DNA of 48,266 bases from Melioribacter roseus (GCA_020726285.1 DYSW01000003.1:94990-143255); one strand, 5' to 3'; positions 34,045 through 42,299 are shown, counted from the stretch's first letter. Numbers and translations are program-made. The notes: generated by a model not told the origin, from the letters alone.

Positions 34045-35499
34045 ATGCAATCAAATGAAATTAAAAATTTAAGTCCAACACTTTTATGGCAGTATTTTTA
34101 CGAAATCACTCAAATTCCTCGCCCATCAAAAAAAGAGGAAAAAATTAGAAAATACGTTCGGGAATTTGCCGAAAAAAATAATTTCTTTTACAAAGAAGAT
34201 AAAGTTGGAAACATTGTGATAAATGTTCCAGCAACAAAGGGATATGAAAATCGCGAAATTATTATCCTTCAGGGACATCTTGACATGGTTTGTGAAAAAA
34301 ATAATGATAAAATTCACGATTTCGAAAATGATCCACTAACTGTTTATGTTGATGGCGATTGGGTTACAGCAGATGGAACAACTCTTGGAGCCGATAACGG
34401 AATTGGAGTTGCAGCAGCGATGGCAATTGCGACTGACCCAGATGTTGAACACGGATCTTTGGAACTTTTAATGACAATTGATGAAGAAACTGGCATGACA
34501 GGGGCAAATGAAATTTCAACAGATTTTTTAAAAGGTAATATTCTACTAAATCTCGATTCAGAAGAAGATGGAGCTTTTTATGTTGGATGTTCTGGAGGAG
34601 TTGATACGATGGGGAAATTATCTGTAAGATTTGAAGAAAATTCAACAAATTATTTACCTGTAAAAATTGAAGTAACAAACTTACTTGGTGGGCATTCTGG
34701 TTTGGATATTCATCGCGGCAGAGCAAATGCAATTAGAATACTTGCTCAATTTCTAACAAAAATTGGAACAATTGACCACAAATTGGTAACAATCAACGGC
34801 GGATCATTGCGAAATGCGATTCCACGAGAAGCTGAAGTTACAATTCTAATTCAAAATTCAGATTTACAAACTTTGAATAATTTAGCAGAAGTTTTTCAAA
34901 AAGAAATCAGAAAAGAATACAATAAAAAGGATTTGGACGCGATTATTCGTGTTACTGAATTAGCTGAAAAAGTAGAGAAATTTATTAATGATGAAGATGC
35001 AAGTAAAATTGTTTTATTGTTAAATAGTTTACCTCACGGAGTTTTTGCGATGAGTGCTGATATTGAAAATTTAGTAGAAACTTCTACTAATTTAGCAACT
35101 ATTCGTCTTTCAGAAAATGATTTGATTATTAGTACAAGTCAGCGAAGTTCTAACCAATTTGCAAAAGAAAACATAGCCACAAAAGTAGCTTCTATTTTTC
35201 AGCTTGCTGGTGCAGAAATAAGAAAAGGTGATGGTTATCCTGGTTGGTTACCAAATATGGATTCTAAAATTCTTAAACTTGGGAAAGAAATATTCGAAAA
35301 AAAATATTCTAGAAAACCTGAAATTAAAGCAATTCACGCTGGTTTAGAATGCGGAATTCTCAGTTCCAAATTCCCAAAAATGGATATGATTTCTTTCGGA
35401 CCTACTATTGAAGGAGCACATTCACCTCACGAACGTGTAAATATTAATGATGTTGATAAATTTTATATGTTACTTAAAAATATGTTAAATAATATTTAA
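34045..35499 (+). CDS. pepD: Aminoacyl-histidine dipeptidase (PepD, M20 family)
   Basis: A zinc-dependent cytosolic dipeptidase of 484 residues, the usual PepD length. The metal ligands include His78 and Asp80 in QGHLDMV, Asp117 in LGADNGIG, and the catalytic Glu147-Glu148 pair in TIDEETG. LDSEEDGAFYVGCSGG and GGHSGLDIHRGRANA (lid-domain substrate contacts) and a late GPTIEGAHSPHERV with a metal-binding His are also present. Its start is 9 bp after the YchF-like gene behind AGAGG. It recycles dipeptides such as those left by proteasome-like or Clp proteolysis; that link to clpS is inference. Confidence 0.93.
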   Translation: MQSNEIKNLSPTLLWQYFYEITQIPRPSKKEEKIRKYVREFAEKNNFFYKEDKVGNIVINVPATKGYENREIIILQGHLDMVCEKNNDKIHDFENDPLTVYVDGDWVTADGTTLGADNGIGVAAAMAIATDPDVEHGSLELLMTIDEETGMTGANEISTDFLKGNILLNLDSEEDGAFYVGCSGGVDTMGKLSVRFEENSTNYLPVKIEVTNLLGGHSGLDIHRGRANAIRILAQFLTKIGTIDHKLVTINGGSLRNAIPREAEVTILIQNSDLQTLNNLAEVFQKEIRKEYNKKDLDAIIRVTELAEKVEKFINDEDASKIVLLLNSLPHGVFAMSADIENLVETSTNLATIRLSENDLIISTSQRSSNQFAKENIATKVASIFQLAGAEIRKGDGYPGWLPNMDSKILKLGKEIFEKKYSRKPEIKAIHAGLECGILSSKFPKMDMISFGPTIEGAHSPHERVNINDVDKFYMLLKNMLNNI

Positions 35500-35502
35500 A
35501 GA

Positions 35503-35546
35503 TTGCTTGTGCAATTCCCGTTTTTAGCGGGAATTGCATTAAGCAA
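35503..35546 (+). promoter_or_regulatory. Long hairpin between pepD and the LysE-type exporter gene
   Basis: GCAATTCCCG (35511-35520) pairs perfectly with CGGGAATTGC (35528-35537) around TTTTTAG, and a second helix TTGCTT/AAGCAA (35503-35508, 35541-35546) extends it. No T run follows; the LysE-type ATG is 6 bp beyond. It may act as a weak terminator, a processing barrier, or a structure that hides the next start site. Confidence 0.55.
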
Positions 35547-35552
35547 AATAAT

Positions 35553-36356
35553 ATGATAACAAGTTTAATATCCTTACTTTTTCTTGGTATTTTTGCTGGA
35601 ATTATTTTCTCAGTCCCAATTGCTGGACCAATTGCAATTTTAGTAGTAACAAATTCTCTTCAAAAAAAGATTCGATTTGTTACCAGAATTGCTTTAGGAA
35701 GTTCAGTAGTTGAATTTTTATATGTTTTTATTGCAATGTTCGGAATTACAAATTTTCTTAAATACTATGATTTTCTCATTCCATATCTTTTCATTTTTGG
35801 TGGATTACTTATCATTTTTATTTCGATTAGACTTTTTAGAACAAAAATTGAAATGAAAAAATTTGACGAAGAAAAAATTACTTTTGATGAACAAAAAGGT
35901 GGTTTTAGAACGGGAATTATGGTAAATCTTACAAATCCTACATTGTTCTTTGGCTGGCTAACATCATCATTTTTATTACTAACTTTTGCATCTTCAATTG
36001 GGCTAAATACTGGCGGAATCGAAAAAATAATTGGAAAGAATATCGATACGTTAAATTATTATACTCACGAATCAATTAACAAAGTTTCACCGCAAATTAA
36101 CCAAATAGAATTTTCTGAATCTGAAGATGATGAAAATCTTCCAACAAGAAAGACTTTAGTACTTAGTTTAACATTTTCGTTTGGTGTTGCTATTGGCGGA
36201 TTTATCTGGTTCGTATTCTTATCGAGATTGCTGGTTCAATTTATTCATAAAATTAAAATGAATTATCTAAACAATTTCATAAAAACACTTAGTATGTTTT
36301 TAGTTGGAATTTCTGTCTATTTTATGTATTTAGGAATTAGATTCTTCATTAAATAA
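35553..36356 (+). CDS. LysE-type amino acid or metabolite exporter
   Basis: A 267-residue membrane protein with about six hydrophobic segments. The first helix ends in PIAGPIAILVVTNSLQ, the family's PGP-like start, and the GFRTGIMVNLTNPTLFFGWL segment matches the NPKA/NP motif of LysE/RhtB exporters. A hydrophilic loop of about 55 residues (roughly 150-205) is longer than usual. No substrate can be assigned. It has no clear ribosome site, and its start lies 6 bp after a large hairpin. The stop falls in the loop of another hairpin (36333-36370). Confidence 0.75.
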   Translation: MITSLISLLFLGIFAGIIFSVPIAGPIAILVVTNSLQKKIRFVTRIALGSSVVEFLYVFIAMFGITNFLKYYDFLIPYLFIFGGLLIIFISIRLFRTKIEMKKFDEEKITFDEQKGGFRTGIMVNLTNPTLFFGWLTSSFLLLTFASSIGLNTGGIEKIIGKNIDTLNYYTHESINKVSPQINQIEFSESEDDENLPTRKTLVLSLTFSFGVAIGGFIWFVFLSRLLVQFIHKIKMNYLNNFIKTLSMFLVGISVYFMYLGIRFFIK

Positions 36357-36370
36357 CAAAATCTAATTCC
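36333..36370. terminator. Hairpin at the convergent ends of the LysE-type and eIF2B-like genes
   Basis: GGAATTAGATT (36333-36343) and AATCTAATTCC (36360-36370) form a perfect 11-bp stem around a 16-nt loop that contains the exporter stop codon. It lies between convergent genes, a position for a bidirectional terminator, but neither strand carries a clean T run. Confidence 0.5.
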
Positions 36371-36376
36371 CAAATT

Positions 36377-37156
36377 CTACTCTTCAATGATTAGATGTGT
36401 AACTAAATCTTTGGGAATTTCCTCAAAATAATGATTTTCAGCAATTCTAAAATTGCACGCTTCACCGTAAATTTCCAAATTACTATGAATACTTTGCATT
36501 AGAGTTTTTTCTCGCGAGAATTTCGATTTTTCTGATAAAACAATAAACGGTTTATTATAATATTTGCACAAAATTGCTAAATTCTTAGAACCAATTTTGT
36601 TTATCACGTTTTGATTTTCCAAAATCTTATCTGTTCCAATTATGCACAAATCAGATTTTTCAACAAATTTGGAATGCATAGCTTCTGTAATTAGAGAGAC
36701 ATTATCCGAAAATTCTGATAGTTTGTTTGCTAATAATCTTCCTTCATTTACAGGTCTACTTTCAGAAATATAATATTCTAAATCTGGAAAATCTTTTACT
36801 GCAAGTTCAAGCACAGAAAGCAGAGTTTTACTATTAGAAATTGTGATGATTTTTGCTTTTGGAAAAAGATGTGGTTTCAAATTCAAATAAATTCCAAGAA
36901 AAACATTTTGTCTGTTTTTTTCAAAATCAAGTAAATACTGAAGGTAATTTTTATTTTCAATTCGACTTAATTTATCGAAATAATCTTCAATAGCTGCGTA
37001 AGGGCGAAAATGATTTCTTAAAATGACTATAAAATCTGAAATATCGTCATTCTTCTCAAATTCAACTCTAAGAAAAGTATTTATTTTAAGTAGTAATTCT
37101 AAACTACCAGATTTATTGTCGCCAAGTATTTTTGCTAGAGATAAGTTAGTTTCCAT
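36377..37156 (-). CDS. eIF2B/MtnA/ribose-1,5-bisphosphate isomerase-like protein
   Basis: A 259-residue protein of the initiation factor 2B-like sugar-phosphate isomerase family. Its C-terminal two thirds has ITISNSKTLLSVLELA, YYISESRPVNEGRLLANKL, IIGTDKILENQNVINKIGSK and KPFIVLSEKSKF, in the family order. The Asp of the family active site is present (Asp176), but the Cys found in MtnA and ribose-bisphosphate isomerases is missing: the strand reads TISNSKT where enzymes have a Cys (as in THCNS). The start is the ATG at 37156; a TTG at 37171 is also open. It overlaps the stress protein gene by 11 bp. It may act on a sugar phosphate or may be a regulatory relative. Confidence 0.75.
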   Translation of the reverse strand: METNLSLAKILGDNKSGSLELLLKINTFLRVEFEKNDDISDFIVILRNHFRPYAAIEDYFDKLSRIENKNYLQYLLDFEKNRQNVFLGIYLNLKPHLFPKAKIITISNSKTLLSVLELAVKDFPDLEYYISESRPVNEGRLLANKLSEFSDNVSLITEAMHSKFVEKSDLCIIGTDKILENQNVINKIGSKNLAILCKYYNKPFIVLSEKSKFSREKTLMQSIHSNLEIYGEACNFRIAENHYFEEIPKDLVTHLIIEE

Positions 37157-37622
37157 TTTGGTTAAATTCAAATCCTTTAATTGGTTCGCGTAAAGTTAAA
37201 ACTGGACAAGGAGCTTTTCGAACAACTTTTTCAGCAGTGCTACCAAAGAAAATGTGTTCAATACCTGTGTGTCCGTGAGTTGCGATAATTATCAAATCGG
37301 CATCAATTTCTCTTGCAGTTTCGTTGATTTGAGAAAATGGTCTTCCAGTTTTTATAATTATTTCCCAATCAACTTTATCAGAAATATTTGATTCAGCAAG
37401 AATCTTTAATTCAGATTTCGCTTTTTCAGCCAAATCTTCTTGATGAGAAATTGGAATTACTTCACCAAAAGAAAAATCTGTTGGGTAAATAATAGGTTCA
37501 AAAACATAAACCAAATAGATTTTAGAATTCATCTTTTGTGCGAATTCAGAAGCATATTCCAAAGCTTTTTTTGAATAATCAGAAAAGTCGATAGGAACCA
37601 TAATTTTTTTAATTGTAAACAT
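37146..37622 (-). CDS. Universal stress protein UspA family
   Basis: A single UspA domain of 158 residues. It starts MFTIKKIMVPIDFSDYSKKA and has an ATP-binding-type motif ATHGHTGIEHIFFGSTAEKV (115-134), followed by APCPVLTL. Such proteins bind ATP or AMP. The gene has an AGGAGG site and lies between a HisA-like and an eIF2B-like gene on one strand, which makes it a possible nucleotide-sensing part of that operon. Confidence 0.9.
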   Translation of the reverse strand: MFTIKKIMVPIDFSDYSKKALEYASEFAQKMNSKIYLVYVFEPIIYPTDFSFGEVIPISHQEDLAEKAKSELKILAESNISDKVDWEIIIKTGRPFSQINETAREIDADLIIIATHGHTGIEHIFFGSTAEKVVRKAPCPVLTLREPIKGFEFNQNGN

Positions 37623-37630
37623 AAAACCTC

Positions 37631-38383
37631 CTAATTGAATAGTCCTTGTTCAGCTTGTCGCCATAATTTCTGGCAAGAAAATCTATTTTCGTATAAAGCT
37701 CTGCCGATAATTGCAGCATCAACTCCAGATTCTACTTCAGCCTGAAGCAAAAGTAAATCTTCGTAAGTTGTAATGCCACCACTATGTGTAACTTTTATTC
37801 CAGTTTCAAGAGCAATAGTTCGAGAAAGTTCAATATTTGCTAGTCCAAGCATTCCATTTCTTGCAATATCAGTAACTATAAATCTTTCAACTCCCATTTC
37901 TTTCATTTCGGAAGCAATTTTCAAAGGTAATTTTCCACTTCTATCATGTCTGGAATGAACAAGTACTTCGTTTTCACGAACATCAATTGCTGCTGAAATT
38001 CTTGATGGACCAAATTTATCTAAGATTTTTAAGAATTCCTTTTTATCATCAAAAAAAAGTGAACCAACAACAAGTCTGTAAACACCAAGGTCAAATAAAA
38101 TTTCTGCCGTTTCTAATGAATGAATTCCACCACCATATTCTATTGGAATTACAACACTTTGACACATTTCTCCAATGATTTCAAAATTTCTATTCTCTGC
38201 TTGATGCACAGCATCAAAATCAACAACATGAAGGATTTTTGCGTTTTCTGTTCTCCAAATCATAGCCATTTCTAATGGATCATTGCCATAATTTGGCGTA
38301 TTTAATTCTGGAATTCCTTGTACAATTCTTACAGTTTTTCCGTATTTAATGTCTATTGATGGAATAATCAGTAGTCTTTTCAT
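37631..38383 (-). CDS. HisA-like phosphoribosyl isomerase
   Basis: A 250-residue TIM barrel of the HisA/HisF family. The N-terminal IPSIDIKYGKTVRIVQG carries the catalytic Asp (Asp11), the first phosphate site is in EYGGGI, and the C-terminal half has FIVTDIARNGMLG (Asp172) and SGGITTYEDL. In histidine synthesis HisA isomerises ProFAR by an Amadori rearrangement. Here no other his gene is present, and the phosphate motif reads ARNGMLGLAN where HisA has SRDGTL.GPN, so a different substrate is possible. It is first in an operon with a stress protein and an eIF2B-like protein. No ribosome site is evident. Confidence 0.8.
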   Translation of the reverse strand: MKRLLIIPSIDIKYGKTVRIVQGIPELNTPNYGNDPLEMAMIWRTENAKILHVVDFDAVHQAENRNFEIIGEMCQSVVIPIEYGGGIHSLETAEILFDLGVYRLVVGSLFFDDKKEFLKILDKFGPSRISAAIDVRENEVLVHSRHDRSGKLPLKIASEMKEMGVERFIVTDIARNGMLGLANIELSRTIALETGIKVTHSGGITTYEDLLLLQAEVESGVDAAIIGRALYENRFSCQKLWRQAEQGLFN

Positions 38384-38567
38384 TTATAATGTTTCGATTT
38401 TATTTTTCTAAAGTTAGCAATAATAAAAACCAAATGTTATTTAATTAATAAGAAATTTCGTGTAGTTATAATAATTTACAAATTATTAATATGAATTAAT
38501 TTTTTTTCGATAAACAAATTCTTAAATTAAACATCAATAAAAAAGTTAATTAAAAAATGGAGTCCTT

Positions 38568-39455
38568 ATGAAAAAAATCTTCACAATACTAAGCATAGTA
38601 TTGGCAATTAATATTGCAAACGCACAAAAAACAGATTTAATATTTTCTGAATACATTGAAGGAAGTAGCAATAATAAAGGTCTTGAAATCTATAATGGAA
38701 CAGGAAATACTGTAGATCTAAGTCAATATTCAATAAAACAATCTGTAAATGGTGGCGATTGGCAATATACTCACACTTTTCCTGCTGGAGCAACATTAGC
38801 AAATGGAGCTGTTTGGGTAATTATTACTAGTCAAGTTGACCCAGCACTATTTCCGGCAGCAAATGCTAATGAAGTACTTTCTTATCCAAGTGTAACACAC
38901 CACAATGGTGATGATGCAAGAGCTTTAGTAAAAGGTGAAACAATTATTGATGTGATTGGAATTCCAACAGAAGACCCAGGTGATGGTTGGTCAGTTGCGG
39001 GAATAGCAAACGCTACTAAAGATCATACTTTAGTTAGAAAATCTTCTGTAACAGGTGGAAATATAAATTGGACTGCAGCATCTGGTACAAATTCTACTGA
39101 TTCAGAATGGATTGTTTACGAAGTAAATGACTTTTCACACTTAGGAACACATTCTATGTCAGTTGGAATTGATGATAATGGAGTTCAAGTTGAAACATAT
39201 TCTTTAAGCCAAAACTACCCAAATCCTTTTAACCCAAGTACTCAAATCAACTTTAGTTTAGCAGAAAATGGATTTGTAAGTTTGATAGTGTTTAATATGT
39301 TAGGACAAAAAGTAGCAACATTGATAAGCAGAGAAATGACAAGTGGCGTACACAACTTTAACTTTGATGCAAGCAATTTGTCAAGTGGAATTTATTTCTA
39401 CACGCTTAAATCTGCTAACTTCTCAGCTACTAAGAAAATGATTCTGATGAAATAA
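38568..39455 (+). CDS. Secreted lamin-tail domain protein with T9SS sorting domain
   Basis: A 295-residue exported protein. The signal peptide is residues 1-19 (cleavage ANA-Q). A lamin-tail (LTD) domain runs from about 22 to 195, starting DLIFSEYIEGSSNNKGLEIY and rich in beta strands. The C-terminal domain from 213 has SQNYPNPFNPSTQI, then VFNMLGQKVATL, LSSGIYFYTLKS and KKMILMK. This is a type A sorting domain read by the type IX secretion system, the NPFNPST form being common in Ignavibacteria and relatives. It has an ATGGAGTCCTT ribosome site. It is likely released or attached at the cell surface; the function of the LTD domain is unknown, though it often accompanies surface nucleases. Confidence 0.88.
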   Translation: MKKIFTILSIVLAINIANAQKTDLIFSEYIEGSSNNKGLEIYNGTGNTVDLSQYSIKQSVNGGDWQYTHTFPAGATLANGAVWVIITSQVDPALFPAANANEVLSYPSVTHHNGDDARALVKGETIIDVIGIPTEDPGDGWSVAGIANATKDHTLVRKSSVTGGNINWTAASGTNSTDSEWIVYEVNDFSHLGTHSMSVGIDDNGVQVETYSLSQNYPNPFNPSTQINFSLAENGFVSLIVFNMLGQKVATLISREMTSGVHNFNFDASNLSSGIYFYTLKSANFSATKKMILMK

Positions 39456-39525
39456 TCCTAAATAAGTTGGGACAAGCAGTAACTATCAATCAGAAAAAAC
39501 TTGTAATTATTTAATATTTTATCAT

Positions 39526-39567
39526 AAAACCTCTGAAGGAAAAAATCTTTTAGAGGTTTTTTCTTTT
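39526..39567 (+). terminator. Intrinsic terminator after the lamin-tail gene
   Basis: AAAACCTCT (39526-39534) pairs with AGAGGTTTT (39552-39560), followed by TTCTTTT. It lies 71 bp after the stop codon. Confidence 0.85.
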
Positions 39568-39599
39568 CATCGCAAAGTATCTAATCTATAACTACTTTT

Positions 39600-39630
39600 T
39601 TTGAATTCTGATTACTTAGCAATATATTTT
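39600..39630 (+). promoter_or_regulatory. Bacteroidetes-type promoter of tRNA-Glu
   Basis: TTTG (39600-39603), exactly 19 bp, then TATATTTT (39623-39630) match TTTG-N19-TAnnTTTG at seven of eight element positions scored per box. The tRNA begins 20 bp after the downstream box, so initiation near 39637 gives a short leader. Confidence 0.6.
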
Positions 39631-39650
39631 CATCCTAATTTTAAAAAAAT

Positions 39651-39727
39651 GGCATATTCGTCTAGTGGTTTAGGACGCCGCCCTCTCAAGGCGGAGATCA
39701 CGGGTTCGAATCCCGTATATGCTACCA
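39651..39727 (+). tRNA. tRNA-Glu(CTC)
   Basis: A complete 77-nt cloverleaf. The acceptor GGCATAT pairs with ATATGCT, the anticodon stem CCGCC/GGCGG encloses CTCTCAA (anticodon CTC), and the T arm ACGGGTTCGAATCCCGT is standard. CCA is encoded. A promoter-like site lies 20 bp upstream, and rocD begins 37 bp downstream. Confidence 0.95.
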
Positions 39728-39764
39728 TTTCAATCAATAATAATCAAAATAAATAGGATAAATC

Positions 39765-40979
39765 ATGAATTCTCAATATTTCATAGAGTTAGAAGGCAAA
39801 TTTGGTGCTCATAATTATCATCCACTTCCAGTCGTACTTTCAAAAGGTGAAGGTGCTTTTGTTTGGGATGTAGAAGGAAAACAATATTTCGATTTTCTTT
39901 CAGCATATTCTGCAGTAAATCAAGGCCATTGCCATCCAAAAATAATTAAAGCATTAATTGAACAAGCACAAACACTAACATTAACTTCGCGTGCATTTTA
40001 TAATGATAAACTTGGTCCTTATGAAAAATTTATTACTGAATATTTCGGATATGATAAAGTTCTGCCAATGAATTCAGGAGCAGAAGCCGATGAAACAGCG
40101 TTAAAATTAGCAAGAAGATGGGGATATGATAAAAAAGGAGTTGCAGAAAATCAAGCAAAGATAATTGTTTGTGATGGCAATTTTCACGGAAGAACAATTA
40201 CAATTATTTCAATGTCAACTGACCCAGATTCATTTAAGGGATTTGGTCCTTATACTCCTGGTTTTGAATTTATTCCATATAACGATATTCCAGCATTAGA
40301 AAAAGCTCTCGAAGATGAAAATGTAGTTGGATTTTTAGTCGAACCAATTCAAGGTGAAGCTGGTGTTTTTGTTCCTGATGAGGGATATTTGAAAAAAACT
40401 TACGATTTGTGTAAATCGAAAAATGTACTTTTTATTGCAGATGAAGTTCAAACTGGAATTGCAAGAACTGGAAAAATGCTTGCTTGCGATCACGAAGGAG
40501 TTCGCCCAGATGTTTTAATTCTTGGGAAAGCACTTTCTGGTGGAGTGATGCCAATTTCCGCAGTTTTAGCTGATGATGAAATTATGCTTGTAATTAAACC
40601 AGGTGAACACGGTTCAACTTTTGGCGGAAATCCTCTCGCGGCTAAAGTTGCAGTTGCTGCTTTGGAAGTTGTGAAAGAAGAAAATCTTGCAGAAAAAGCC
40701 GAATATCTTGGGCGAATTTTTAGAGAAGAATTGAAATCTTTTAATCATCCAATGGTTGAATTGGTACGCGGAAAAGGTTTGTTAAATGCAATTGTAATTA
40801 AACCAACTAACGGAAAAGAAGCATGGGATGTTTGTGTTAAAATGTCTGAAAATGGGCTTTTAGCAAAACCAACTCACCAACATATTATTCGTTTTGCTCC
40901 TCCTTTGGTAATTACTGAAGAACAACTCCGCGAAGCAATCCAAATTATTAAAAAATCGCTAAACGAAGTTCTGAATTAA
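39765..40979 (+). CDS. rocD: Ornithine aminotransferase
   Basis: A PLP enzyme that converts ornithine and 2-oxoglutarate to glutamate semialdehyde and glutamate. At 404 residues it has the family length. [58 protein letters not shown] and the PLP lysine Lys255 in ILGKALSGG are characteristic of RocD; the SRAFYND and GEAGVF-type contacts favour ornithine over N-acetylornithine. AGGATAAATC precedes the ATG. It may work with proline dehydrogenase (13252-14154), since both feed the glutamate semialdehyde/pyrroline-5-carboxylate pool. Confidence 0.93.
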   Translation: MNSQYFIELEGKFGAHNYHPLPVVLSKGEGAFVWDVEGKQYFDFLSAYSAVNQGHCHPKIIKALIEQAQTLTLTSRAFYNDKLGPYEKFITEYFGYDKVLPMNSGAEADETALKLARRWGYDKKGVAENQAKIIVCDGNFHGRTITIISMSTDPDSFKGFGPYTPGFEFIPYNDIPALEKALEDENVVGFLVEPIQGEAGVFVPDEGYLKKTYDLCKSKNVLFIADEVQTGIARTGKMLACDHEGVRPDVLILGKALSGGVMPISAVLADDEIMLVIKPGEHGSTFGGNPLAAKVAVAALEVVKEENLAEKAEYLGRIFREELKSFNHPMVELVRGKGLLNAIVIKPTNGKEAWDVCVKMSENGLLAKPTHQHIIRFAPPLVITEEQLREAIQIIKKSLNEVLN

Positions 40980-41082
40980 GGTTAAGGCTTAGATTAAGAG
41001 AAAATAGATTAAAAACCCTTTTTTGATTTTCTATTTTAGCTATATGTAATTAGAAATCAGTTAACTAACTGGAATAATTTAT

Positions 41083-41123
41083 AAGATGTTCAATCCATTT
41101 TTGTGTTGAACATCTTTTTTTTA
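41083..41123 (+). terminator. Intrinsic terminator after rocD
   Basis: AAGATGTTCAA (41083-41093) pairs with TTGAACATCTT (41106-41116) as a perfect 11-bp stem, followed by a run of T interrupted once. It lies about 100 bp after the rocD stop. Confidence 0.9.
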
Positions 41124-41192
41124 TTTTTTTCAAAGGTGAGGTATTGAAGCAGAAAAGCAGTTTAAATTTAAGACTAAGTCTAAAAACTAAAA

Positions 41193-41300
41193 CGTGCGGG
41201 AATGACGAAAGTGTTAATTCGATAATTCAAAAACAACCGAAGTAGTTAGAATATGGTTTATCCTTTTTTACAACAATTACAAAAGTAATTGGATAATACT
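41193..41300 (+). repeat. Direct repeat R1 flanking msrB
   Basis: About 108 bp starting near CGTGCGGGAATGACG. It aligns by eye at roughly 80-85% with R2 (41974-42080) through shared stretches such as AAAAACAAC.GAAGT.GTTAG, TTTATC and AAAGTAATT. Both copies keep an AATTA...TAATT mini-hairpin. It has no coding potential I can support. Confidence 0.7.
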
Positions 41301-41351
41301 AAGTTGAAACACTAAATTCTAAATTTTGAACTCTTAACTATCAAAAGCTCA

Positions 41352-41771
41352 TTATTTTTTAATAAAATCTAATGAAATTGAGTTAACACAATGTCGCAAA
41401 TTCTTTTCTGTGAACCACTCTCCAATAAATACGTGACCAAGATGTGCTCCGCAATTTGCACAAACAATTTCTGTCCGCCTTCCATCTGCATCTGGAATTC
41501 TTTTTATTGAGCATTGAATTTCATCATCAAAACTAGGCCAGCCACAGTGCGAATCAAATTTATCTTCAGATTCAAATAACGGCGTTCCACATCTTTTGCA
41601 TGTGTAAATCCCTTTTTCTTTATTATCAAGAAATTTTCCAGTAAATGGCTTTTCAGTTGCTTTATATATTATTACTTTTTCTTCTTCGGGCGAAAGTTGC
41701 TTGAATTTCATGGGTTTTTCCTGCGAAATAATAACAATTGATATTAACATTAAGAGAATGAGCTTTTTCAT
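41352..41771 (-). CDS. msrB: Peptide-methionine (R)-S-oxide reductase, exported
   Basis: Repairs methionine-R-sulfoxide in oxidised proteins. From the ATG at 41771 it has 139 residues: a hydrophobic signal-like N-terminus (MKKLILLMLISIVIIS), then the MsrB fold. Zinc is held by two CxxC pairs (Cys58/61 in TCKRCG, Cys104/107 in CANCG), and the catalytic cysteine is Cys128 in NLRHCVNSI, with Cys76 in SHCGWPSF as a candidate resolving residue. The signal suggests a periplasmic or envelope enzyme. The frame stays open for 77 codons upstream, but that stretch is the remnant of another gene in a different frame, so it is not part of MsrB. Confidence 0.92.
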   Translation of the reverse strand: MKKLILLMLISIVIISQEKPMKFKQLSPEEEKVIIYKATEKPFTGKFLDNKEKGIYTCKRCGTPLFESEDKFDSHCGWPSFDDEIQCSIKRIPDADGRRTEIVCANCGAHLGHVFIGEWFTEKNLRHCVNSISLDFIKK

Positions 41772-41776
41772 ATTTA

Positions 41777-41877
41777 TCACTTTAGTAAAACCATTTTTTT
41801 GTTTCAGCGAAAACTTGTCCAGATTTGTCGAGGTTTCTGCTGTGCAATGTGTAGAAATAAATACCCGAAGGCAATTG
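41777..41877 (-). pseudogene. Remnant of a T9SS sorting-domain C-terminus
   Basis: On the minus strand, frame two of msrB's upstream region reads LPSGIYFYTLHSRNLDKSGQ followed by VFAETKKWFY and a stop. This matches the last strands of a T9SS sorting domain (compare LSSGIYFYTLKS in the lamin-tail protein). The tail looks one A short in a seven-A run: adding one base gives TKKMVLLK and a stop at 41777. A stop codon lies directly upstream of the fragment, so only about 31 residues survive. It lies 6 bp before the msrB start. Confidence 0.7.
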
Positions 41878-41907
41878 TTAATTGAAAATTGAAAATTTAT
41901 AATTGAT

Positions 41908-41943
41908 AATGTTTTATCTAAGAAAATGATTCTGCTTAAATAG
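41908..41943 (+). pseudogene. Short T9SS tail remnant on the opposite strand
   Basis: The plus strand reads NVLSKKMILLK and a TAG stop. CTAAGAAAATGATTCTG (41918-41934) is identical over 17 bases to the lamin-tail gene at 39430-39446, where it encodes the last residues of the sorting domain. A stop 18 bp upstream cuts the frame, so only the tail is left. Confidence 0.55.
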
Positions 41944-41973
41944 TAAGAATCCGCAAGTTTCCGTCTAAAAGCA

Positions 41974-42080
41974 CGTCGGAATGACGGAATCCGATAATTC
42001 ATAATAACAAAAACAACTGAAGTGGTTAGTATCTGATTTATCTTTTTTACACCAATTATTAAAGTAATTAGATGATATTA
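41974..42080 (+). repeat. Direct repeat R2 flanking msrB
   Basis: Second copy of the repeat at 41193-41300, in the same orientation about 780 bp away. It begins CGTCGGAATGACGG. Small indels separate the copies. msrB and two T9SS tail remnants lie between them. Confidence 0.7.
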
Positions 42081-42299
42081 TTACTTTTAAATCGTTAATA
42101 TATTTCCCAAAGTCTCATAATCAAGTTATATGTCCTAAATTCAGAAAATTAGTTCAAGTTTAAGTTTACGAGAATTATGATAAATAATTTTAAAAAACAA
42201 AAATGCGATAAAAATAGTCTTATTTCAGAATAATGGGATATAGAGCCAAAAACAAAGAAAATAAAAAAGACGTTAGGTATTATCTGGGGAATTATTTAA

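Larger units (their letters stand above)
40980..41351. other. Non-coding gap after rocD
   Basis: 372 bp between the ends of the convergent rocD and msrB genes. It holds a strong terminator (41083-41123) and the first copy of a degenerate direct repeat (41193-41300). No open frame with a recognisable product was seen. Confidence 0.75.

Noticed and set aside
39456-39510. A second T9SS-like fragment (reading LGQAV) after the lamin-tail gene
   Set aside because: Only about five residues match; too short to separate from chance.
41352-42002. A 216-residue MsrB with a long N-terminal extension
   Set aside because: The extension is an out-of-frame reading of a T9SS tail remnant and repeat R2; the signal-like segment begins at the ATG at 41771.
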